From the NCBI RefSeq assembly GCF_003576645.1, contig NC_044920.1:18392529-18456528 (forward strand): a stretch of 64,000 bases of DNA. The letters run 5' to 3'. Under the pieces are notes generated by a model. The model was not told the DNA's origin and made no database searches. It was given only the letters and a program-made list of their open reading frames with translations. Below are positions 24,130 to 37,515 of this stretch, in pieces (position 1 is the stretch's first letter; every line of letters starts with the position of its first letter). Origin of the DNA: Ipomoea triloba (taxonomy: Eukaryota; Streptophyta; Magnoliopsida; Solanales; Convolvulaceae). The translations under genes and the position numbers were made by a program.

Positions 24130-24500
24130 TTGTATAATAATTTATGAGTTAGAATAATGTACTCTATGTGTTAGAATAGTGTACTTTATGTGTTAGAATA
24201 ATGAAATTTTTAGGGTTGAGATATTGTATTTTATGAGCTAGAATAACGTACTTTATGTGTTAGAATAATGTATTTTATGTGTTATAATAATAAAACTTTT
24301 AGGGTATGATAATGTATTTTATGTGTTAGAATAATGTATTTTGTTTGTTAGAATAATCTATTTTATGACTTAGAATAACGTATAATGTACTTTATGCGTT
24401 AGAATAATGAAATTTATAGAGTAAGATAATGTATTTTACAAGATAAAATAATATACTTTATGTGTTAAAATAATTTATTTTATGAGTTAAAATAATATAC
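24130..24500. repeat. Minisatellite with ~22-bp unit
   Basis: About 15 imperfect copies of TTTATGTGTTAGAATAATGT occur in tandem, with variants such as 'gagttagaataacg'. The array is AT-rich and non-coding. Confidence 0.85.
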
Positions 24501-25740
24501 TTTTTATATTTCACTACTTTTTAGACATTAGTCCACACAGTTATATAATGATTGTATGGGCATATGCCAAGCCTTTTACACTCTTATATACATTGGTCTT
24601 AGACTTTTGGGTTAGACATTGTTTATATTGTGGTCATGGAGTTTGTCCCCCTTTCAAAATTAGCCCTTCTCCAATAGAGATTTTTGGCACAGTTTTTGAA
24701 ACCAAAAAATCAAATGGAGATGTTAATTTTTAGAGAAATTTTTCTCCTGCAACACCCCATATTTGTCAAATTATAAAAAAAATTTAAAAAAATTAAATAA
24801 AGTGGAACACAACCGCATCTCACTGACCAACCAGCGGGCACATGTAACACACGCGTCCGCTGAGGGCGTTGCGGGACTGACCGCACTCTAAATCTTTTAC
24901 CCTTTATTTTTTCTTTTATCTTTTGTGGCATGTAGTGTATAAAATTAATTTATATATTATATTTATTAGTAGTTTAATTTTAATTTTATAATTATCATTT
25001 CAATTAAATGTAGATATGTTAAAATATTTATAATTATAAAATTATTCAAATTTTGATATATTTAATTTAAATATAATAAAAATAATAATTGTAATTATAA
25101 TTTTTATAATAATGATAGATAAATAAATAATAAAAATATAGTGATTGAGTGAAATAGTGGATGATGAAGTGGATGTTGAGCACACACAAAATTTGAGAAA
25201 AAATCAAAACTATTGAAGATGACCTAACAGTATGTCATCTGTGGTGATTAAATACTATATACTTTTTCTTTTCATAATAATACGGAGTATAATTCTATTT
25301 TCATTCTTAAAAAAAGGGTCCTATTGAGGTATCTTTAGAAAAGAAGGAACCATAATCCACTTGTTAAATTGGCCACTAGATTAAATACTCCAAAGAATGC
25401 TACAGAACTATACATTGAATTACATCACCCCAAATGCCCTATCGAGTCAGAGCGTGTAGTGCCCTTAGAGTTGGGGACTCAACTTTTTAGAAAAAAAACT
25501 ATACATTGAGAAAAAAAAATGCTATTTAAGACCAAATTTTTAATAAAATATTTTACTATTTGACATGGTATTTAATTAGTGTTGCAACTCTAAATGCTCT
25601 TGTTGCAAGTTGCAACATTGGCAACAGGATGTGTAAATTAGACAACTTGATAAAAATGCAATACACACAACAATGGGCTCTTGTAACTTAAATCCTCTAA
25701 TGCATTGATCTCCTGGAGTGGAAAGACAGAATCAAAATAC
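24501..25740. other. Intergenic region downstream of AUG4
   Basis: Mostly AT-rich, with a less AT-rich block at about 24800-24900. No gene is supported. The 3' UTR and polyadenylation region of AUG4 must lie in the last few hundred bases. Confidence 0.4.
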
Positions 25741-28109
25741 TCAGGCTCCAGGATGAGCGGGCAAACGCTTCAGGTCCATTTCAACTTGCTGGATAGTCCA
25801 ACGCATATTTTCCAATTTCTGCGAGAATTAATTGAAATCGTATATGAGCTTATTTCAGAAGGGTAAAGGAATAGACAGAGGAACTAATGCTCAGAATATA
25901 CACTACTTTACCTTGACTATGTCATGGTATTGTCTGGCAATCATGTCAAAGTGCGGATCAACACCCTGATACTCACGGAGGCGGGTGGCCTATTTCAAAT
26001 CAAATATTAAATGTGGGTCAGTTTTCATGTGGACACATGCAGTGTTCAACTTAAGAACACCAGAGTTAGAGAAATATACCGCTTTATTATATGCAAGTGA
26101 AGCTTCTTCTGTAGATTCAACCAAATATTTCCTGGGAGATTGATCAACTTAGCACAGTTTCTACTCTCAGAAGTATATTCTAATAATGGAACAAGTCAAG
26201 TCTCGTTTCTCTACCTTATTTTATGGAGTGCAGGAATTGTGTCTGGTGTATAAGTCTCAAGCAGGAGAATGTGCTCTAAAACCCTGAAGAACAACAAGAA
26301 ATACCACGACCTATTAACCTTAGCTTGATGATCAGTGGTTCAAAAAGGTATTGGTCCTTGCATCAGTGATGTCAAGAATGATAGCTAAGTGTGAACAGGT
26401 GATTCATGAATACATCCTTCAGCAGTTCCATATTATAAGCATGTAAATAGTCGTGTCAATTTCTCCATGTTTAAGAATAAAAGTACATAAAGGCCCTGTT
26501 TGGTAAAATAATTAGTCTATCAGCCAATTTTGGTTTATTTGACCACTATTAGCTATTTGATTTGGATAAAAAATCAATGTGTTTGGTGAATCAACTTTTT
26601 GTAACTCCAAAATGCTAAAATTCAAAAGGCTACTCAAAACAACTTTTTCAATTAGCTTTTTGAAAAGAGAAATTATATCAAACAGCTATCAGCTAACAGC
26701 TAATTTACCAAACACTTCTATACAATCAGCTAATATTATCAACTAGTTATACCCTCTAACTCAATCAGCTAACAGCTATCAACTAACAACTATTTACCAA
26801 ACAGTGACAAAATAATTTTAAAAGCAACAAGAATTAGCAATGGGTAAGTCATACCTCAATTTTGCACTCATGGTATCACATCTTTTGCTCAGCCAAGTCT
26901 TTTGCAACTCATCCTATTAGTAAATACATAAAAAAGAATTAAATGTCTGCTAGAAAAGGGTAAAAGACCAGGAACCACACTCAATATATACCTTCAAGAC
27001 AATGTTCATGCACATAACTTAAAATACGTTCTAATGAAAACAAAATACAGTACTAAACTCACATATTTATGCTGATGTTTCAACTTTATATCTTTGACAA
27101 GCTTGATAAGCACTCCTAGTATCTGCTCCAAAACCTTGAATTGAAAGATAGATTATAAGTCAGTTTGTATGCCATGAACGAAGATCTTTTAACCATAGTA
27201 GAAGGCATAGTTGGATCCAGAGATCAAGAAGAGGAGTGAGAAGATAAAATGCAGCCTGGAATCCTGGATATGGGAAAGTTCTAACGTTGTAATATTCTGC
27301 AAATTTTCTGTCTGATGAATACAAATCTTCACGCAAGGTTGCTTCTTCTCTCTCAATCTCCTCAATTATCAACTTTACCCTGTTCAGATGATAAGTTAGA
27401 GCTATCAAACAGTTAAGAACTTCATAAAAACTCTTTAATAAAACAAAATATAAAAGGTTAAATGCTAGAGGTTAGAGTAACAACTTTGAAGTACATGCTA
27501 AAATACTTGAAGCTAAATTTAACGATTATGAAATGGATGGAACAACACTATTAGCTTATTTAAGTCAATAATCCATAAATTGGAGTAGATTATAGTTCAG
27601 AGTCTATAATTATAAAACCATAATAATTATTTCTAGATGTAAACCTTACCAAATGGACACTGCATAGGTATGGGTATTTCAAATGTGTTCTTGGTATTAG
27701 AACAAAAAAAAAGGACCACATTTAGAAGTTGCTTTCACAATTTTTTTTTAATGATATTGACATTTTCACAGTTGATTTTTCTTTCTAAATCTTGAGTAAG
27801 GAAAATTTTGTATAGCAGCTACAAACATTGACACTGAGGTGAAGTGTTCAACTGTTCATCATTATTTTAGTGTAGTTATACTTTTTAATATTATTAAATT
27901 GATTAAAATGATATTATTAGGCCTTGGCATAGATATCATTTAAGATATTCTACCAAATTATGTTTTAGACATCCATGAATAAATTTAAATTTCAAAAAAG
28001 AAATTCAAAATATGGTGAGGAAACATTATATATACATGGTAAAAATTCTTTTTGAGAGTTCAATTGATATATATTTCATATTTTTATTGAAATCTTATTT
28101 ACTAGATTA

Positions 28110-28162
<53 letters not shown>

Positions 28163-28193
28163 CATAATTATAAGAGATAATAATGACAACATT

Positions 28194-28230
<37 letters not shown>

Positions 28231-30851
28231 CATAATTATAAGAGATAATAATGACAACATTTTCTACATCCAAATGCTTTTACTTTCAGGCCATGTTTGG
28301 TTCTCTTGGGATGGCCACCACAGCACCACCAAATGCCAAACTTGGTTAAAAGAAATGTATAAAATAGAGATCTAAAAAACTTTTTATGAGATTGTTTGCA
28401 ATGTTTTAAAATATTTGTAACCAAACAAGTGCTTATATTTTACAAGATGTCAAGCAATAGACAACATAGTATTGAAGATATACTTTTTATGATTAATTTA
28501 TATGTTAGGTTAAGAAAAAATGACACTATGTAAACATTCTTTTCCAAATTAAATCCATATTTTTCATATATTGTATAGTCAATAGAGAAACTGAACATGT
28601 ATTTCTATTTGCATGATATGAAACTTTTAAATAGTACTCCGTACTAGATATTTGCTAGTACACCTAAAATAGAAAAAATTTCCCCCACCACTACAAAATA
28701 CAGAGTAGTTTTTTTTTTTTTCCAATTTGTTAGGCTGATAGATATGTTTAATGTATATTTGAGTTTTTTAAGGATAAAATACAAGAATGGGTCCACTTAA
28801 ATCATTCGCTAATAATTAATAATCCAAATTTTCCATGTAGACCAAAACCAACATAGTATCTCAATGTTAAACTCAGTGTACATGGGAGTCATTCATGAAA
28901 AGAACTTCATAACAAGAATATAATTTGGGGAGAGAGGGAAAAACCTTTCGGGAAGACGAGCAGTTGGTATTTGATTACTAGCTGATGGATCTGTGGAATC
29001 AAAGTTGGGTTACAGAACAGATGCAAACTCTACATGCTCAAGATTGGTAAAACAGGCCAAAATCAGTATGATTTGCAATAGCATGTATCTCAAACATTGA
29101 CCAATATCTAAAGGCGCATAGCTTTAGATATTTTATTTTACACTCAAACAGTGGACAATAGTAGTCTAGTAGATAGCAAGATAGTCTTGTGTGGAATAGG
29201 TGACCATGCATCTACTACACGAGTTACTAGCATATGAAGATTCAACCGAACAATCAAAATTTCAAAATGGATAAAATCATAATGCTAGTAACTTGTGTAG
29301 ATGCAATAACATTAATAAATGGAGGAAGTTAGCAATGCAGACTGACCGATGTCATCTATAGCAACAACGTCTGCTAACTTATCACATTTAGCATCTAACC
29401 GACTCCCGACCTCACGTGAAAGCAATATCTGATATTCTGCCATGTCCTACATCATCAGAAGAATAAAAGTGTAAACTATTCCATAAGAATTACTCAGTTC
29501 AAGAAAGTAATTGGTTTAGCAATACAACATTTAGACGGAGCTTAAAAGTACAACTCAGACACTTCACAACTCAATAGATGTTGCTTAGCAATCCCACAAT
29601 CATGTCCTACAAATCCAACAAATCAAGAGTAATACCATGGATAGTGGTGACTGCAGGAGTTGAGTTTGCCATAAATAAGTAGGTGTTATTCCAAGGTACC
29701 GATTAGGAACACCTCCAATAGAAGGTTCTGAAGCATCACTAGCACTACTAGATGGAGCACTAATTCCAGCAACAGCAGTGCCACTTGCAGACAGAGTAGT
29801 GAAATTAGTTGAAATTGAGCTGGAGCTCACTGTAACACTGGTGACTGAACTGTCAAGGGAACTTCTTGAGAGTATACTCCATTTCTCAATTTCATCATCT
29901 TGAACCTCACCATCTTTGGAAATCATAGGTAGCCTCAACCTTTGAGCAGCTTCTGCAACTACCATCCGATGCTCAAGAGCTTCATAAACCTAAAATATAT
30001 TCATGTATTGTGTCACTATCACAAAACAAATCTTGATCCATTTTATTAAGCATATCCATTCTCCTCTAAATATGAACATTTTGGTTTATCAAGGTTATGC
30101 TTTGAGTGAAATTCAAATCTTAATATCTTTTTACATGCAAGTGCTTCATAAAACAGATGAGACAAACAAGATTATTAACATCACACATTCTTCATACTCC
30201 CAATTTGTTTTCCAAATGCAATTTAGTCTACTTTTGAATGATTCACCAGCATTTTTCTCGCAATATAGTTAGTAACAGTGCAAAAATGAGGAACCTGAGG
30301 AGGGTTTTTCAAACCAATCTGAGGGTAGTGGCCCTGAACGTCTCGAATACCACCAAGATTTGCCACAGAAAGAGCTTGCTGATATTCTTCCACCATCCCA
30401 ACTGCTTCTATGTAAACTGCCTGCATTATTGATCGATAAAAGGAACAAATTGTGCATAAATAAGCAAACCAGAAATAAATAAATAAATAAAACTAAAAAT
30501 TAACCACAAATCACAGCCTTAATTTCCCCTAAACATAATAAATTATCAAAATTTTCTGAAAATAGCGGATCTACTACCAACGCTTCCAAATAGTGATGTC
30601 GCTCTTTCGTCATCTCCTCCCTCGCCTGCACCATCGTAACTGAGCACGTCAATAAAAATACATAGATCATTCAATTTTTTAAGAGAATGTGGGAATTCTA
30701 GAGATGGAGAGAGTACGAGTTGGAGATCATAGTAGGTGGATTTGGAAATGAGAGAACCATCGGGAGCTAAGTAGTGGCGCTCTAGTTGGTCAATCAACTG
30801 AGTAACATCCGCCGGCAGGTTGTGAGCTCCGGCGCCGAGTTCCTTCACCAT
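25741..30851 (-). CDS. AUG4: AUGMIN subunit 4 (HAUS4-like), 13 exons
   Basis: Coding exons, 5' to 3' on the minus strand: 30851-30717, 30625-30578, 30420-30295, 29989-29636, 29446-29347, 28990-28945, 27379-27286, 27134-27063, 26913-26855, 26283-26215, 26131-26080, 25989-25912 and 25818-25741. They sum to 1311 nt (436 aa plus TGA) and all introns are GT..AG. The protein starts MVKELGAGAHNLPADVTQLI and contains NLGGIRDVQGHYPQIGLK, IEEIEREEATLREDLYSSD and GVDPHFDMIARQYHDIVKKL, which I recognise as plant AUG4. Augmin is an eight-subunit complex that recruits gamma-tubulin to the sides of existing microtubules in spindle, phragmoplast and cortex. Residues about 230-435 are charged and helical, as expected for coiled coil; a Ser/Thr-rich linker lies at about 145-185. 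The length matches the family. Intron 6 (27380-28944) and intron 9 carry repeats; no exon is damaged. Confidence 0.94.
26493..26806. mobile_element. hAT-like MITE in AUG4 intron 9
   Basis: The inverted ends GCCCTGTTTGGTAAA and (reverse complement) TCACTGTTTGGTAAATA bound a 314-bp non-coding element with internal repeats of 'cagctaacagctat'. The GTTTGGTAAA core is common in plant hAT-type MITEs. It lies in the intron between exons 26855-26913 and 26215-26283. Confidence 0.6.
28110..28268. repeat. AT microsatellite plus duplicated unit in AUG4 intron 6
   Basis: Two long AT runs are each followed by the same ~45-bp sequence ('aaaatcataattataagaga', 'taatgacaacattttcta'), which forms a recent tandem duplication. 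Confidence 0.85.
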
Positions 30852-31058
30852 TTTCCAACCAACAACCAATCTACGCAAACTGTTGCAACTTCAATTTCAT
30901 TTCAAAATAAAGGCTGAGCGATTAATCAACCCAGATTTGAACAGAACGAGTAGGATGTTTATCTTCCCTTTCAAAATTGTTGAGGGCTAAAAGTGAGAGA
31001 CAAATCAGACAATCAAAAATATTTTCCCCCAATTCACAATATGAAAATCTATATCTAT

Positions 31059-31062
<4 letters not shown>

Positions 31063-31130
<68 letters not shown>
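31063..31130. repeat. AT microsatellite near the AUG4 5' end
   Basis: About 68 bp of (AT)n directly before the assembly join at 31143. In the second copy the equivalent place (31438-31485) has TATC/TATA repeats instead. Confidence 0.95.
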
Positions 31131-31135
<5 letters not shown>

Positions 31136-31142
31136 CACACAA

Positions 31143-31143
31143 N
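31143..31143. other. Assembly join (single n)
   Basis: It separates two copies of the AUG4 first exon and leader. Confidence 0.95.
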
Positions 31144-31237
31144 CATCGGGAGCTAAGCAGTGGCGCTCTAGTTGGTCAATCAACTGAGTAACATTCGCCG
31201 GCAGGTTGTGAGCTCCGGGGCCGAGTTCCTTCACCAT
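31144..31237 (-). pseudogene. Second, truncated copy of AUG4 exon 1
   Basis: The ATG at 31237 opens a 94-nt repeat of the AUG4 first exon, cut off by the 'n' at 31143. Compared with the main copy (offset 386) it has a few base changes, giving Pro for Ala, Asn for Asp and Cys for Tyr in the first 30 codons. About 200 bp of upstream leader also match. It is most simply the other haplotype's 5' end joined in series; a true local duplication is the alternative. Confidence 0.8.
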
Positions 31238-32249
31238 TTTCCGACCAACAACCAATCTACGCAAACTGTTGCAACTTCAATTTCATTTCAAAATAAAGGC
31301 TGAGCAATTAATCGACCCAGATTTGAACAGAACGAGTAGGATGTTTATCTTCCCTTTCAAAATTGTTGAGGGCTAAAAGTGAGAGACAAATCAGACAATC
31401 AAAAATATTTCCTCCCAATTCATAATATGAAAATCTGTATCTATCTATATCTATCTATATCTATATATCTATATCTATATATATATAAAAGCCACAAGAT
31501 TCTGGAAAATAAAAAAACATTCGTTTTCCCGCCCAATCAAAACTACGTAGTTTTGATGAATTTGTAAAATTATTAGTACAAATCAGATTAACAGTATGAA
31601 TGCATTTATTGTGTTCACATTTACTGCAACAAACAAAGCATGCTTACAAATTCCAATAACTACAATTTTTTGAAATGCAAATAACTTACAGATAAATTTA
31701 AAATTCAAAATCACAATTTACATCTAAATCAACAGTATAAATAGATCTCATATCACAACGAATACTACTAACTTTATTTCTGAATTAGATGTAGAGATGC
31801 CAGAAGCTCAACCAGAGAGGAAACACCCAGCAAAATCATAGGCTGCCAAGGGAAAGGCATACACACGCAAAAGCCATGGTCCTTGATGATGAGGATACTT
31901 CGTTCCTTACTAATAGAGCTGCTGTGTACTTGGAGATGATGGAAAGGTATATACTTTTTTTTTGAAAAGATATGAATCATACCAAATAGAGAAACATGTT
32001 GATGATCACATAACAATTTGAATAGAAAATAGTATAGTAAGATTCAAGCCCAATGTAAAAAAATTTATTAAATCAGATTCAAGACCCTTGAAGTTCAAGA
32101 GTTTCAATGCAGCTGATAAGCCTGCCTGGAAGCATTGCTAGCTTCTAACAAAAAGATGATGAATGCAGAAAGGCCTTGCTCAGCAACAAATTAGCAAACA
32201 TGTGATGCATCCTTGCTACTTAAAAGGTATACACTTTAATTTGCAATTC

Positions 32250-32362
32250 TTGGTGTTTTTAAAACGATTTCTGTTGATTTTTTTATCTCAGGTCCTATTT
32301 ATTTTTTGGTGTTTTTAAAACGATTTCTGTTGATTTTTTTATCTCAGGTCCTATTTATTTTG
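32250..32362. repeat. Perfect tandem duplication (~57 bp)
   Basis: 'ttggtgtttttaaaacgatt' through 'ctcaggtcctatttatttt' occurs twice in a row with no visible difference. Confidence 0.9.
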
Positions 32363-34689
32363 AAGCAAAGCAAAGGGAGATCCCGGTAATATCCATGGCC
32401 TTAATTTTTTATTTTATTTTTTTGGGAGGGGCTGCCTTCCAATTCCATCCCCATGATTTAAAATTTAAAAAATAGGTATGAACAAAGTAGCCACCAAATA
32501 TGCATATATAAACTGAATAAGTTAAAAAAATCTGGAAAAAAATTTCGGATTTACCAATCTGCTTGGATTTGATTTTGTTTTAAATGTGAAAAATGTATAT
32601 AAAATCTAATTGTTTCTAACAAAGCTTTAAGTACATTAGTTTGTTAAGATTATGAAAACAGTTACTCATTTATGGAAAAAAAAAAAAAGGAAGACAGTTG
32701 AATGATACCTTTTCTGTGGAAGAATGCCACTTTTCAGAATCTGTTCAATTTGATCTTTCAAAGGAGGCCCATTCAACTGAAGGAAATGCTTCAACAAGAA
32801 AGCTCTTGCATCATTTCAAATATTACATGTATATCATCATTAAACATAAGAGGTGTAGTACAATACTTTGTAAGCAGATCAAAAGCATTGAGGTTAGCAG
32901 AAATGAGAGATGTTGTATAGAAGTAGTGCATTATGCAACAATAATAATGTATAAATAGAAAATATAATACGATATATGGGTGTTTTAGGTATTTATTGCC
33001 AAATATGTTCTTAATCTATTATGAACAAACTTACAGTTCCTAATTATGGATATGCTATGAAGAATCTACATATGTTTGTCAACACTCCAGAAACCTGATT
33101 TGCAGCTATGTAATCAGGAAAATAAAGTATTAGAGAATTCAGTTCTGGAAATGGTAATCAAAAACCAAAGAACAAATACTAAATTAAATCTTATTCCTAT
33201 AACATTATTGAGAATAACATAAAAGTGAACAAGATTTCATTTTAATCTTATGTTTTGGATTGCTATAATTTAAACAAATAAGTAAAATGACTTTTAACAT
33301 TGGTGCTTTTTTTTTCTTTCTAATAATAGAAATTTCTAATAAAAGGAAAAAAAAAGTATAATATGCAGAGAAAATGAGAAAATGAAATAGAATTTGCAAA
33401 ATTTTATTTGCAAATTAAAAATAGAGTATTTTAGAGAAAGCAACAAACAGTTTTGTGAAATGTGCTAAGTTCAATAAACACTCTGTTTAAATTATAAATA
33501 AAAAAAACTATTAAAAATAAATTTGAAAAACAAGATCTCCCCATGAGAGAAAGAACTCAACAAAATAATTCAACTAATGTCAGATATCAAGCTAAGGGTC
33601 ATATCAGACTTAAATTTGGAAGGTAAGCTATTGGATAATAAATTACCTATGCACAATACTAGAGCTGTAATTTAAAAACAGTGTCATTGTTTGAAACTTG
33701 AACTCAGTTTATGTGAACTTCTTACAGACAGCAAGAACCAAATAATATGTAAAAGTAAAGTGGACAAGTAATTTAAATGGAAAAAGGATAATTACAGTTA
33801 AATCTGAAAAAGGTAATACATAAGTAAACCTACAAGTAGTTTGAAATTTGGTGTTTGCTGGAAATTAAGAATATTTGTCCAAACACACATAACCAAAGAG
33901 CTGTGTATAACTTGATTTTGAGACCAATCTAAGAGAACATAAAAGCAATAGTCTTCCAATGATAGGAAACCTTTAAAGGTTAATCTCTAAAGATAGCGCA
34001 TAGTACGGTTGCTCAAGTGCAAAATTTAAGTAATTGAATATACAGATTACCAATTCAAATTACTAAGGGGAAGAACAATCACTGCTCGCTCGCTCATATA
34101 TCTCATCTTATAATTATTGCTTTCAGTTTCGAGATTATTCAATTTCATTCAGATGAGCATTGTCTCATCTAATTTTTAGAGGATCATTGTTTCTAATATC
34201 ATCTCAATTAGTTTAGATTAACAGTCCTTTTAAAGCAGTTAGAGACTATTAGGAATCAACTACCCAATTAACTTATCATGTCCAAATACTTAGCTGGGTA
34301 CTCATACAGGGTCCAGAGGTAATAAAATTGTTAAACAAATACGACAGCCATAGCAAGATCCATAGCAAAATCAGAGTAATATATATGACAGCAGTTTAGG
34401 TCTAAGTGAATGTGACTGGCTTTTCATAGCAAATATGCAACAACCATAGCAAAATCCTGGATAGTACATGAATTCGTAGCAAAAACAAATAAGAAGCAGT
34501 AGAACTTTTAGATTACAAATTATGGAACAGCTAACAATGTTATGAGTTGAAAAAATTTAGGAAAATACTTATCTAGGTTGGGATTCAAAATAGATGAAGG
34601 AAATATTACAAATAGCCTAAGAAAACATAGATTTTTGCACCAAAAAAAATTGATCAATATTTTTGAGGAATTCAAATTCAAATACGAAC

Positions 34690-34970
34690 TTAACTATACA
34701 ATTTAAACCCTTAATTACTACAGAATAACATAGATAAATACAATTTAAACCCTTAATTACTACAGAATAACATAGATAAATACAATTTAAACCCTTAATT
34801 ACTACAGAATAACATAGATAAATCACAAAATCAACAATAATTACTACAGAATAACATAGATAAATCACAAAATCAACAATAGAACAAACAGAATAACATA
34901 GATAAATCACAAAATCAACAATAGAACAACATGCATAACATAGATAAATCACAAAATCAACAATAGAACA
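34690..34970. repeat. Tandem repeats with unit 'ACAGAATAACATAGATAAAT'
   Basis: About seven copies of 'gaataacatagataaat' occur. The first three alternate with 'acaatttaaacccttaatta' and the later ones with 'cacaaaatcaacaatagaac'. On the minus strand the array is open and encodes a repetitive YLCYSV peptide, but this is probably fortuitous. Confidence 0.85.
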
Positions 34971-35079
34971 ACATGCAAGAGGAATCTGACATCAGATAAA
35001 TACAAAGGAAGCTAAAGGTGAGGAGAGGCAAAAAATTGAATACATGAAAAAAATTGAGAAAATTGAAATCAAAGATGCA

Positions 35080-35345
35080 TATTTACACAGTGGTGAGGGG
35101 AGGCCGTGGCTAGACCGGTGGGACGCGGCGACGATGGATCTCGGACTACGTGACGGCGGCTTGAAGCTTTAGCGTGAGGGCGGTGAAGGCGGTGTGGCGA
35201 GGGACGGCAGTGACTCCGGTGAGGTAAGGGACTGAGACGCAGATGGACAGATAGACTGCAGATCTGAGGGAGTGAGGGCGTGAGGGAATGAGGGCGTGAG
35301 GGAGTGAAGAGAAAAAAAGAAAAAAAGAAAAAAAAAAACAGAGGG
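35080..35345. other. GC-rich block with GAGGGNGTGAGG minisatellite
   Basis: It is clearly richer in GC than its surroundings ('gacgcggcgacgatgg', 'gtgaaggcggtgtggcg') and ends in repeats of GTGAGGGAGTGAGGGCGTGA. No clear frame is seen. It may be a captured gene leader inside the Helitron-like region. Confidence 0.5.
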
Positions 35346-36002
35346 CGTTAGACTGACCTTAGGTTGTCCTCAACCCCTTTCTAATCTATGTGGTAAAGAG
35401 AGAGTTTTTTTATTTATTATTATTTAATGCCATGTGTGTTGCAATAGGAGAGAGAAATTACTAAATTAGCAAAAGGAGAGAGATGATGAAAAAGTGAGAG
35501 AAAAAGCATGATAAATTTGATTTGTGTACTTTTTATCTTTTTTATTTCCTATTATATTATTTAGTTATTATATTTATAATATAATATGCAAATTTCAAAT
35601 AGTAAAGAATTTACAAATTTGATGATGTAAAAGTGGAACCCATTTTAAAAAGTGAGAGAAATTCCTGAATTAAGATAGCATTATTCCTGAAGTCCCTTAA
35701 TTTGCAAAACTTCCACATCATTATAATAATAAAATAATAATAAAAGAAAATAAAAAAAGGAAAAAGTATGTTGCTGGTAGCTTTGCTGCCATTTTGGCAG
35801 CAAAAGTTGCCAAGCATTTATGGCTTGCAAATTTGCTAACTTTAGCAAATTTGCAAGTCACGTGGATGTTAAAAGAAAAGAAAAAATATAGTTTGCATTT
35901 CCAACTCACCTTGCCAATATCAAATTGGCAGGGATGAGCTTAGCCTTAGAGTGTGAGACTGAGAAAAATAAAGGGGAGATTAGGGTTTGCACTCCAGATG
36001 TC

Positions 36003-36004
<2 letters not shown>

Positions 36005-36062
<58 letters not shown>
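36005..36062. repeat. AT microsatellite
   Basis: About 58 bp of (AT)n. Confidence 0.95.
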
Positions 36063-36066
<4 letters not shown>

Positions 36067-36727
36067 TGTATATGTATACTCCTAAATTGTTATATTATTT
36101 GGAGAAGATTTAACTTTTAATGTTCCTTTATTTGTATGATTAGTAATTTTATAAGATTGTAATATCTTTATGATGATAACAACATTTTATATGATATACA
36201 TTTATAAAAAGTAAACTATATATGTGTTTGTGTGTGTATATATATTCAAATAACTATAAGCCGATATTATCATATAATTGGTAAAATTAAATTTTCAATA
36301 CCATTAATGGTAGAACATGTTAAAAATTTTTAGTTTGAAATTATTTTTCATTTTTAGACTTGGTAGTGTTACAAATTGTAAATCCGAAAGGTTCACATAT
36401 AGAATAAAATTTATTAACCGGAAAATAAACCTAATTCAAACATAAATACCAATTATGCATCTTTTAAATTTAAATATATATTCCATAATCAATTTAATAA
36501 TTTCAACAAAACATTTAAAATATTTCCATTTCTTAAAAAAAAAAACTTTTTCCCTTATTTTAATTTTTTATGCATTTGTTTCCAGTTCCATAATATTGTT
36601 TTTAAATGTGTGTTCATAAATATTTAAAATATTTCTTAAATACATGCATATACTTATACACTATATTAATCATACAAATTAAAATTCTAATTTTGTTCAT
36701 TTCTAAATGTAATTATTTTTTTTAATA

Positions 36728-36795
36728 CTATTGACTCTGTTACAATGTAGTATCTGTTCATAGCTACTTTCTCAACCTAATGAAGCACAAATGTA
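36728..36795 (-). mobile_element. SINE 3' fragment
   Basis: 'ctgttacaatgtagtatctg' and 'ttcatagctactttctcaac' match the reverse complement of the SINE tail at 14361-14510. The 5' promoter part is missing. Confidence 0.65.
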
Positions 36796-37255
36796 ATTAT
36801 TTTAATTTGTAAAGAATTAGAAAAGATATGTACTTCAACCACTAATGTGATTTACAAAGAAGTTTTAAATAATTTATAATATTCATTTCCTTTTATTCAA
36901 CTATTAAAAAACATTATTACGTTTATTATTTACGCATTTAAAATTTTAAAATTTAATGTAATTAAACATACATTTTAAATTTTCTACCTTTGTATACTAA
37001 AAATCTTTTTTTTTATAATTTATAAATAATACTATATAAATTTAACTTTAATTATTATAATATTTTACTATAACAAATAACTTATATATTTTCACAAAAT
37101 TGCCCGTGCATTGCACGGGACAATAGCTAGTTATCTCCTCAATTCAATTGCATCTTCAAAACACTAATGTTGATTGTTGCCCTAGGATCTATAGAGTCAA
37201 ATTTCTATATAGTTTTTTTTATATATATAGTTTCATTTAAATTAGTTTTATCAAT

Positions 37256-37480
37256 AATTAATTATTATTTTCACATGTGCGTTACACAAAATGTATTTGT
37301 TATAATATTTAAAGAATATTTAGATCGATATACAATTATATAAATTATATCATCGAATAATATATAGCGCAATTGATTAAATTGGTTGGATCGATTATGT
37401 TTCAATTCCTTATGTTTTTCTGGCTTGAATTAGAGTAAATAATTGTCCAATCACCCGTGCAATGCATGGATAAACTTTTT
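37256..37480 (-). mobile_element. Decayed Helitron 3' region
   Basis: The run 'gatcgatatacaattatata' and 'tatatagcgcaattgattaa' is the same internal sequence as beside the Helitron ends at 17152 and 18885. The hairpin here is degraded (CACATGTGCGTTACACAAA). Confidence 0.5.
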
Positions 37481-37515
37481 ATTATATCTACGTCTACCAT
37501 CTATACATATACAAT

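Larger units (their letters stand above)
31474..37130 (+). mobile_element. Possible long Helitron (3' end certain, 5' end tentative)
   Basis: The 3' end is clear: hairpin CCCGTGCATTGCACGGG (37103-37119), then CTAG at 37127-37130 followed by T. The best 5' candidate is TCTATATATATATAAAAGCC near 31474, followed by 'TTTTCCCGCCCAATC', which resembles the 'TTCCCGCCCAAAAC' block of the Helitron at 43557. The 5.7-kb interior has no Rep or helicase. It has a GC-rich block at 35090-35300 and tandem repeats. The start lies in a TATC repeat and could be wrong, and other insertions are probably included. Confidence 0.35.

Noticed and set aside
34617..34952. 111-aa minus-strand frame with repeated YLCYSV
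   Set aside because: It is a translation of a tandem repeat, with no start context or homologue.
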